Notes under the pieces: generated by a model | Database searches by the model: none | What the model saw: the letters and a program-made list of their open reading frames with translations, nothing else | What the model was told of the DNA's origin: nothing | Program-made: the position numbers and the translations under genes | NCBI GenBank assembly: GCA_964456445.1 | Contig: CAYWBI010000024.1 | Coordinates: 1-29,799 of the forward strand | DNA length: 29,799 bases | Source: CAYWBI01 sp964456445 | GTDB lineage: Bacteria > Calditrichota > Calditrichia > Calditrichales > J004 | Reading direction: 5' to 3' | Shown: piece by piece, positions 24,458 to 29,799 of the stretch | Layout: every line of letters begins with the position of its first letter | How positions within the stretch are numbered: position 1 is the stretch's first letter

Positions 24458-26019
24458 GCGCCCTGTTCCTCATTTTGTCCGGCGGTTTTAACCTCATATA
24501 TTTTTAGCTTATGTTTGTCCATCTGTAACAACAATCCCTTAATATCATGATCATTTTCAGCGTTGCAGCCCTGCGGGACAATCTCTTCACTCAAATCAAA
24601 AAAATCCTGTATCTTGCTCCAGTTGGTCTTTTTATTGCCATGAATAAAACCCATCGACCAGGGTACATCATAATTGGCCACGATCTGACGGATAATGTAC
24701 TTTTCATATTCAAACTGCTCCTTTAACCCAACATCCACAAGAAAAACGATGCCATTTATCTGATCGATGTTTTGTGACAGGTCATCGAGTACAAACTCAT
24801 TAAGCGCCAGACTAAAAACCTGAAGTGAAACATCTTTTTGCAACTGGACAACACTATGATAAATAGCTGAATTATCGGCGGCGTCCGGTGTTCGACGGGT
24901 AAGCGCTTTAAGCATATTGCAACTTGCCACACCCGTTGTGGAAAGAATAAACATGCCGCCGTTGGAACCGGGGAACAGGTTTAATTTCTCGATTAGAATA
25001 TCTGTTTCGTCGCGGGTGAAAAAAGAGGAAACAGGAACATCCCTGGTTATTTTATTGGCAAGCCCGCCGGTACCGCTTAGTTTTTGAGCGGATTTAGGAT
25101 GATGGGTTTCAAGAAAGCCGCGCTTATTTAATTCCGCAAGCTTTGCGGCCGTTTCAAAATTGGTATAAAACTGATTTTCCAGAAGTTCCGCTATACGCCG
25201 TGGATGTTCGATCAATTTAAGAAACCCGGGATCAAGCTCTATATCCGACTGCATTAAATCACCGGCATAACGCACTTTGGCCATATTATCCGGGGGCCCC
25301 GTCACCTTTAGGTCTTCCACATATTGCCGGCGAATTTTTTCCGCGAGTATAAGCGAGGCAATTGTGCTTATCGTTACCGTATTTCGGTTAAAAGCCACGG
25401 TGGAAGCGTTAAAACTAAACCGTCCCTGATGCCAAAAGAGCATATGCAGCAAGGCTTTTTCACCAGTGTGCAACCCTACCTGGGCATGTGTTATAAACCC
25501 CTTGTTCAGGTAGATTTTTCCGCTACCGTTATCTGTTATAACACGCAGCACACCGCTGCGTTCTTCCCGGGCCAATGTATTTACAAGAATTTTTAAGGAT
25601 ACTTCGTCTAAGTTGCCGGACGAATAAAGTTTATCCTTGTCCATATCACCGCGTATATTTTTTAATGGCCAGGCCAAGGCATAATAAATTTCATCCAATG
25701 GCTGGTCAACATCAAAAACACGCCGGGCGCCAAGTTCATAAAAGGCCAATCGTTTGCTGGCATTGTCCGGGAGGTTATATACAAAAAGATTGGATGAAAC
25801 AAAACGCTTGAAAAATTCAACCACTTCTTTTCGCCCCTCGGTGGTAAGCAGATCATAAGCAACAAGGATCGCACTTACGGGGGATGTTTCGACAAAAGAA
25901 ATCAACGCAGGCAGGGAGTCAAATATCCGTACCTCATATTCATCACGCATAAACAGGTTTTTAAAGAATTCTGTCCGTTCCGTGGCATTGTCATAAATAG
26001 CTATTGTGAATTGGGACAT
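24454..26019 (-). CDS. Degenerate receiver + PATAN (DUF4388) + GTPase-like C-terminal domain
   Basis: A 521-residue protein. The ATG at 26019 is chosen because a near-consensus promoter occupies 26048-26076, making the longer start at 26076 impossible for that transcript; no ribosome binding site is visible. Residues 1-115 form a pseudo-receiver (FTIAIYDNATER, AILVAYDLL, GARRVFDVD) without a proper acceptor or Lys. Residues ~135-205 are PATAN (GNLDEVSLKILVNTLARE, SGVLRV, KIYLNKGFITHAQVG, FWHQGRFSF). A winged-helix-like segment follows (IAELLENQFYTNFETAAKL). Residues ~340-510 resemble a small GTPase (GGMFILSTTGVASCNML, NGIVFLVDVG, GFIHGNKKT). At the P-loop position A365-S366-C367 replace Gly-Lys-Thr. 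The GTPase call is inference. It is the first gene of the operon. Confidence 0.78.
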   Translation of the reverse strand: MSQFTIAIYDNATERTEFFKNLFMRDEYEVRIFDSLPALISFVETSPVSAILVAYDLLTTEGRKEVVEFFKRFVSSNLFVYNLPDNASKRLAFYELGARRVFDVDQPLDEIYYALAWPLKNIRGDMDKDKLYSSGNLDEVSLKILVNTLAREERSGVLRVITDNGSGKIYLNKGFITHAQVGLHTGEKALLHMLFWHQGRFSFNASTVAFNRNTVTISTIASLILAEKIRRQYVEDLKVTGPPDNMAKVRYAGDLMQSDIELDPGFLKLIEHPRRIAELLENQFYTNFETAAKLAELNKRGFLETHHPKSAQKLSGTGGLANKITRDVPVSSFFTRDETDILIEKLNLFPGSNGGMFILSTTGVASCNMLKALTRRTPDAADNSAIYHSVVQLQKDVSLQVFSLALNEFVLDDLSQNIDQINGIVFLVDVGLKEQFEYEKYIIRQIVANYDVPWSMGFIHGNKKTNWSKIQDFFDLSEEIVPQGCNAENDHDIKGLLLQMDKHKLKIYEVKTAGQNEEQGA

Positions 26020-26047
26020 GGCTGCGCTTTTTGTTTTCAAATAAATA

Positions 26048-26076
26048 AATATAGCCGGAACAATACAATGAGTCAA
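26048..26076 (-). promoter_or_regulatory. Near-consensus promoter of the PATAN operon
   Basis: On the minus strand TTGACT (5 of 6) at 26076-26071 and TATATT (5 of 6) at 26053-26048 are separated by exactly 17 nt. The start site would be near 26041, giving a leader of ~22 nt before the ATG at 26019. The spacer is filled by one copy of a 16-bp repeated element. Confidence 0.6.
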
Positions 26077-26148
26077 ATTTCAACCATAATTAACAACCAT
26101 TTAGATCATTTTATAAAAAGCATCGATCATTCCCGGAACAATACCATG
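26055..26148. repeat. 16-bp direct repeat in and upstream of the PATAN operon promoter
   Basis: CCGGAACAATACAATG at 26055-26070 and CCGGAACAATACCATG at 26133-26148 differ at one base and start 78 bp apart. The first copy fills the -35/-10 spacer of the promoter. The second is nested in a CCCGG/CCGGG inverted repeat (26132-26136 and 26150-26154). Between and around them lies an imperfect inverted repeat (26083-26098 against 26171-26184, 14 pairs with a 2-nt gap). This looks like a two-site operator. Confidence 0.6.
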
Positions 26149-26219
26149 GCCGGGCATGACAAAAGCAATTGGTTGAATTATGGTCAAATGAAACGTCATT
26201 TTACCTTTTCAATATCTGA

Positions 26220-26762
26220 TTATCGTAAGCCTTGCGGCATTATTGATAATAAATGATAAATAATAACACCATAAGCCACCGAAACATTTAACGAATGTTT
26301 TATGCCATACATGGGGATGTCAACGGCCATGTCCGCCAGACGGATCAAATCATCGGAAACACCATTGACTTCATTGCCCAGGATAAGACACAGCGGAAAT
26401 GTGAAATGTGCTTTATAATAGGGGATGCTTTTTGTTGTTTGCTCAAGGGCTACAATGGTATGGCCTTTTTGTTTCAGGCCTTCAACTACGGCAGATGGAT
26501 TATTGCTGTACTCCCACGGGACAGATTCCGTGGCACCAAGCGCTGTTTTAAAAATCTCCGCTCTTGGAGGTTGGGGCGTATAACCTGTAAGATAAATCTT
26601 TTCAAGACAAACGCCATCGCTGCTGCGGAAGAAGCTGCCCACATTGTGCATGCTACGGATATTTTCCACCACAAGCGTTACCGGAAATCTCGGCAAACCT
26701 TTTAGGGCTTCTAAATCCGGGCGTTGACTAAATATCTCATTAAAGTTTAATTTTCGATCCAT
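26220..26762 (-). CDS. TrmH/SpoU-family RNA 2'-O-methyltransferase
   Basis: A 180-residue SPOUT methyltransferase of minimal size. The three SpoU motifs are present: motif 1 VENIRSMHNVGSFFRSSD, motif 2 LCLILGNEVNGVSDDLI, and motif 3 VDIPMYGIKHSLNVSVAYGVIIYHL. Together they form the trefoil-knot SAM site, with the Arg of motif 1 as likely catalytic base. There is no extra RNA-binding domain, so it is closer to TrmL/TrmH-like single-domain enzymes. The substrate (tRNA or rRNA position) cannot be fixed from the sequence. It lies 80 nt downstream of the RlmD-like gene on the same strand, with a large inverted repeat in between. Confidence 0.88.
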   Translation of the reverse strand: MDRKLNFNEIFSQRPDLEALKGLPRFPVTLVVENIRSMHNVGSFFRSSDGVCLEKIYLTGYTPQPPRAEIFKTALGATESVPWEYSNNPSAVVEGLKQKGHTIVALEQTTKSIPYYKAHFTFPLCLILGNEVNGVSDDLIRLADMAVDIPMYGIKHSLNVSVAYGVIIYHLLSIMPQGLR

Positions 26763-26798
26763 TGATACCCGGTTTAATATTTGCAGGGCGCCATTTAC

Positions 26799-26855
26799 TA
26801 CCTTGAAATAAATGTCAGTGGGAATTCGATCCCGGGACTAATTTATTTCAAGGTA
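26799..26855. repeat. Perfect 15-bp inverted repeat with nested hairpin between rlmD-like and trmH-like genes
   Basis: TACCTTGAAATAAAT at 26799-26813 and ATTTATTTCAAGGTA at 26841-26855 are exact reverse complements. Inside, AGT at 26817-26819 pairs with ACT at 26837-26839, and GGGA at 26820-26823 with TCCC at 26830-26833, leaving a GGG bulge and a 6-nt loop. The right arm overlaps the last codons and stop of the RlmD-like gene. No T run follows on the minus strand, so it is not a textbook terminator. It may be an RNA processing or stabilising stem in the trmH leader. Confidence 0.7.
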
Positions 26856-28249
26856 AGTTTCGCAACATTTTCAATATGATAGGTTTGTGGAAACATATCC
26901 ACCGGTTGTATCTCATCCACTTCATATTTCTGCGCAAGTATTTTCAAATCCCTGGCAAGGGTTGTTGGATTGCAGGATATGTAAACAATCCGCTGGGGAG
27001 CGATTTCCAGCATGGTGCGCACCACATCTTCATGCATTCCGGCCCTTGGCGGATCGGTGATGATCACATCGGGCATGCTGGCGGGTTTCAACATATTACC
27101 ACGAACGTCCCCGGCCACAAAAATGGCATTGTTAACACCATGAACAACGGCATTTTCCCGCGCGTCCAGTACCGCGCTATCCACAAGTTCGAATCCCGTA
27201 ACCCGCCTTACATGGGGCGCAAGGAAGAGACTGATCGTACCTGTGCCACAATAAAGGTCCCATACATCCATAAAATCTTTAAGTTGTGCATATTCAAGGG
27301 CTATTTCATACAACTTCCCGGCCTGTGCGGTATTGGTCTGAAAAAATGAGTTGGCGGATATGCGAAAGGTAAGGTCGGCAATCTTGTCTTCAATAAAGGG
27401 CTTGCCTGCCAGCAGAACTTCTTCCTCGCCCTGGGCAATTTGCGCCAATCGGGTATTAATATTATTTACCACTCCGCTTACCTCGGGTATATTTGTCATT
27501 ATAAGCTCTGCGAGCGGTTGCAGGATCTGCGGGTCTTTATAACCGGTGACAATATTAACCATGATCTTTTTTTGATGATGGCTTTCCCGGAGCATTAAAA
27601 ACCGCAGAAACCCTTCATGTGAACGCAATCCGTAGGGCGTTATGCCCTTCTCAAGGGTATAACGGGAAACATATTCCAAAACCCGGTTTGCGGCTTCGCT
27701 TTGCAAAAGACAGCGCTCGATATGCAGGATTTTATCAAAGGTTCCGGGGACATGCAGACCTAATGCAAATTCCTTAGAAACATCCGGCCGGTCAAATTCT
27801 TCCGGCGTAAGCCATCTTTTTTCAGCAAAAGAAAATTCCATCTTATTACGGTAGCCAAATTCAGCGGCCGAAGGAAGAACCGGTTTTACCATGCCGCCGT
27901 CCAGACCGGCTAGCCTCTCAATGGACTCACGAACGATGGATTCTTTTTGAATAAGCTGATCTTTATAGTTCATGCTCTGCCACGTACAGCCACCACAATA
28001 TTCAAAATGTTTGCACGGTGCGGGGATACGTATCGGGGATGGCTTTTCAATCTGTAACAAACGGGCCTCGGCATGGCTTGCCTTGCGTTTGCCGATGCGC
28101 GCCAGGACTTTATCACCGGGTAAGGCGCCCTTTATGAATACGACATAATTATCAATCCGGGCCACACCGGCGCCACCAAAGGCCAGTTTTTCCACATCAA
28201 AAAGGTATTCTTTACCACGCTTTACGGGGTAGGCTTTTTGCCCGGGCAT
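26843..28249 (-). CDS. rlmD: RlmD/RumA-type (uracil-5-)-methyltransferase
   Basis: A 468-residue enzyme. The ATG has AGGA 6 nt upstream. Residues ~10-70 are a TRAM/OB RNA-binding domain (VEKLAFGGAGVARI, VFIKGALPGDKVLARI). An iron-sulfur cluster site is given by C79, C85 and C88 (CKHFEYCGGC) plus the Cys of HIERC. The methyltransferase domain has DLYCGTGTISLFLA (SAM site), DPPRAGM, and catalytic C426 in YISCNPTTLARDL. It methylates C5 of a specific uridine in RNA using SAM; RlmD (23S U1939) is the best known relative with the cluster, but relatives can target other 23S or tRNA uridines. A 12-bp palindrome lies upstream. Confidence 0.9.
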   Translation of the reverse strand: MPGQKAYPVKRGKEYLFDVEKLAFGGAGVARIDNYVVFIKGALPGDKVLARIGKRKASHAEARLLQIEKPSPIRIPAPCKHFEYCGGCTWQSMNYKDQLIQKESIVRESIERLAGLDGGMVKPVLPSAAEFGYRNKMEFSFAEKRWLTPEEFDRPDVSKEFALGLHVPGTFDKILHIERCLLQSEAANRVLEYVSRYTLEKGITPYGLRSHEGFLRFLMLRESHHQKKIMVNIVTGYKDPQILQPLAELIMTNIPEVSGVVNNINTRLAQIAQGEEEVLLAGKPFIEDKIADLTFRISANSFFQTNTAQAGKLYEIALEYAQLKDFMDVWDLYCGTGTISLFLAPHVRRVTGFELVDSAVLDARENAVVHGVNNAIFVAGDVRGNMLKPASMPDVIITDPPRAGMHEDVVRTMLEIAPQRIVYISCNPTTLARDLKILAQKYEVDEIQPVDMFPQTYHIENVAKLTLK

Positions 28250-28298
28250 AGATGTCCTGTTTTAGTAAAATTTTTATAGATAGAAAGTAAAAAGATGG

Positions 28299-28310
28299 TT
28301 GTGTACACAA
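28299..28310. promoter_or_regulatory. 12-bp palindrome upstream of the rlmD-like gene
   Basis: TTGTGTACACAA is a perfect palindrome 50-61 bp before the rlmD start, in a 139-nt AT-rich intergenic stretch. It resembles an operator for a dimeric repressor. No convincing -35/-10 pair can be placed around it. Confidence 0.35.
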
Positions 28311-28388
28311 TTTATAATCATCAGTATATTAAAATTCTGGAAGCAGATTAAGGCTTACAATAAATATATGTTAAAAGAGTCATAAAAC

Positions 28389-29504
28389 TTAAGAAGCATT
28401 TAGCCGTTTTTTTCGTTTTTTTTCATCGGGCAATAATCGGTCTAAAAAAACCTCATACTTTTTACCATCCAGATTGTAACGGTTATGCAACTCCACCCAG
28501 CAATCAAGTTCTTCACGAATAAACCGAACCGTGCCTTTATCGGAATCGTAGTAACAGGGAATCTCGTGGTTGATGGCTTTCCTGGTTAGGTCAAAAGGCC
28601 GGTCAAAACCAAGGTAACGGGCGGCAGTTGCGGCATTCCATTCGGTATGGGTTTTAAAATTTATAAGGCTGTAATCCCACTCATTCTTTAATTTATTGCT
28701 TAGCCACAAGGGGTCTTTCTTTTTAATCGTGTCCAGAAAATTCAGATATCTCCCACCCTGCTTATAGGCGATTATTGCCTGGCCATAAGTGGCAAGAAAC
28801 TCTTCGCCAAAATTTTCGGAAATTTCTTTGTATAAGGCGTCTGCTTTGGCATAGTCCTCCAGATTTATATATGCCGCTGCCAGGGCATTCAGGCTCTCCG
28901 GTGTATTATCTGCTTCGGCATAAACCTTAAGAGGTAAGATAGCCCGGGAATATTTGCCAAGTTTATTATAGACCAGTGCAAGATATTTATTTAACGTAAT
29001 ATCTTTTGGGTTATATTTATATGAATGCAATAAATCCGTAAGCGCCTGGCCCCACAGTTCGCCGTTCACCTTATTCAGGCCACGGTTCAAATGAACATAA
29101 AATTTTACATGGTCATCAAGTAAAGAGTATTCTTTATCACGATAGTACAAATCCATGCTTCGGGAGAGGTTCATCCGTGTCTTACCGGATTTGCTTTTTT
29201 TGTCAAGGAACTCCTTGGCAATATTTTCAAAATATTCTTTTAGTAAAGGTTTTAAATGGGCCAGATGGCTAATGTGTATTTTGCTTCTGGTCTTATCGGC
29301 GTCAGGCAATGTCATTTGTGTTTCTTTACTCACCTGCTCAAGAAATTCTTCCAGCATTTGAACGGGTTTTGCCAGACGAAATTCCTTATGACGGCGATGA
29401 TAGACATCTTTAGTACAAAAGGCATAGTTTATAGTAAAACGCTTCTCGCCAAAAGACCACTTTTTTAAATAGACCGATAAAATATTTGTGTTTACTTCAC
29501 TCAA
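28389..29504 (-). CDS. TPR protein with C-terminal excisionase-like helix-turn-helix
   Basis: A 371-residue protein starting at a TTG codon at 29504, with GGAG 6 nt upstream; no in-frame ATG lies nearby, and the ATGs further up hit a stop. Residues ~1-130 are unassigned and charged. Residues ~135-260 contain TPR-like helices (WGQALTDLLHSYKYNPKD, NKYLALVYNKLGKYSRAILPLKVYAEA, NALAAAYINLEDYAKADALYKEI). Residues ~295-350 resemble a MerR/excisionase helix-turn-helix (NAATAARYLGF, then IPCYYDSDKGTVRFIREELDCW). The combination suggests a DNA-binding or adaptor protein; I do not know its target. The C-terminus is very basic (DEKKRKKRL). No partner gene overlaps it. Confidence 0.82.
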   Translation of the reverse strand: MSEVNTNILSVYLKKWSFGEKRFTINYAFCTKDVYHRRHKEFRLAKPVQMLEEFLEQVSKETQMTLPDADKTRSKIHISHLAHLKPLLKEYFENIAKEFLDKKSKSGKTRMNLSRSMDLYYRDKEYSLLDDHVKFYVHLNRGLNKVNGELWGQALTDLLHSYKYNPKDITLNKYLALVYNKLGKYSRAILPLKVYAEADNTPESLNALAAAYINLEDYAKADALYKEISENFGEEFLATYGQAIIAYKQGGRYLNFLDTIKKKDPLWLSNKLKNEWDYSLINFKTHTEWNAATAARYLGFDRPFDLTRKAINHEIPCYYDSDKGTVRFIREELDCWVELHNRYNLDGKKYEVFLDRLLPDEKKRKKRLNAS

Positions 29505-29516
29505 TTGTTACTCCAT

Positions 29517-29529
29517 CATACTAAGTATG
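29517..29529. promoter_or_regulatory. 13-bp palindrome next to the TTG start
   Basis: CATACTAAGTATG is a perfect 6-bp inverted repeat around one base, ending about 3 nt upstream of the GGAG ribosome binding site of the TPR gene. It may be an operator or a leader hairpin affecting translation. Confidence 0.35.
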
Positions 29530-29566
29530 TGCTGATTAAAATGGGATTTGGTTCAAATTATCCCAA

Positions 29567-29586
29567 CAGAAATATTAATGTTTCTG
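29567..29586. promoter_or_regulatory. 20-bp near-perfect palindrome in the TPR gene leader
   Basis: CAGAAATATTAATGTTTCTG pairs at 9 of 10 positions, the exception being a T-G. It lies 63-82 nt upstream of the TTG start, within the leader if the candidate promoter at 29640-29669 is right. Confidence 0.4.
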
Positions 29587-29639
29587 AAATTTTATTAGGG
29601 GAAAAAGAGAATTTCAAAGCAGAAATAATCGATGCCTGA

Positions 29640-29669
29640 AACTTAGCCCATTTGCCCAACAAATGTCAA
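29640..29669 (-). promoter_or_regulatory. Candidate promoter of the TPR/helix-turn-helix gene
   Basis: On the minus strand a perfect TTGACA at 29669-29664 is followed after 18 nt by TAAGTT (TAAGTTTC, close to the Bacteroidota -7 consensus TAnnTTTG). The spacer contains the inverted repeat ATTTG/CAAAT. The leader would be ~130 nt. The rest of 29670-29799 is AT-rich with no gene I can support. Confidence 0.4.
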
Positions 29670-29799
29670 ATAAATTCACGAAAAAAAAGATGTTTTAATT
29701 GGCTGTTTGACAAGCCCCAAATATATATATCAGCTTTACATAATTTATACCTAAATTGCTAAAGTAAATTTTTTTTACAAAAAAGCGCCAACTTACAGC

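Noticed and set aside
26011..26256. Plus-strand 81-codon frame with the hexapeptide SRNNTM twice
   Set aside because: The hexapeptide reflects the 16-bp DNA repeat (spacing 78, a multiple of 3). The frame overlaps the promoter and the end of the methyltransferase gene, and its product looks non-protein-like. A short peptide cannot be fully excluded.
26817..26839. tRNA T-arm-like stretch with GAATTCGATCCC
   Set aside because: The stem around the TTCGATC loop does not pair, and no acceptor, D or anticodon arms are nearby; it is the core of the inverted repeat.

Overview
The window looks like chromosome from a bacterium of the Fibrobacterota-Chlorobiota-Bacteroidota (FCB) superphylum, most likely a Calditrichota- or Ignavibacteria-like lineage. 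The best evidence is two large secreted repeat proteins at the left end. Each finishes with a type IX secretion sorting domain of the QNYPNPFNPTT type. Signalling genes are very dense, base composition is moderate to AT-rich, and genes are packed with 4-8 nt overlaps. I see no rRNA, tRNA, CRISPR array or insertion sequence.

Left part (1-9814, all minus strand). Two exported beta-propeller proteins come first: 14 repeats of about 42 residues, then 13 or more FG-GAP/calcium-loop repeats. A 78-residue orphan follows. Next is a two-component pair: a giant propeller/Y_Y_Y sensor histidine kinase overlapping a NarL-type response regulator by 4 nt.

Centre (10057-16914, plus strand). recX and a stand-alone NAD(P)H-hydrate epimerase form a small operon that ends in a probable terminator. 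It is followed by a tight four-gene signalling operon: one triple-PAS histidine kinase and three receiver proteins whose outputs are a diguanylate cyclase, an HDOD domain and an HD-GYP domain that has lost most of its metal ligands. A hairpin with T runs separates this operon from the convergent minus-strand genes.

Right part (17063-29504, minus strand). This holds an NtrC-type sigma-54 activator; a Slt70-like lytic transglycosylase overlapping a DUF72 gene; a four-gene operon (21705-26019); two RNA methyltransferases (TrmH/SpoU-like and RlmD-like); and a TPR protein with a C-terminal excisionase-like helix-turn-helix.

The most unusual locus is the 21705-26019 operon. It encodes two proteins built as degenerate receiver + PATAN/DUF4388 + winged-helix-like segment, one of which carries an extra C-terminal GTPase-like domain without a working P-loop. 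It also encodes a stand-alone small protein resembling the same dead GTPase fold, then a cystathionine gamma-synthase/lyase. A near-consensus promoter drives the operon. A 16-bp element sits in the promoter spacer and recurs exactly 78 bp upstream, suggesting a dedicated operator. All domain calls come from reading the sequence; the GTPase-like assignments are inference and need structure prediction.
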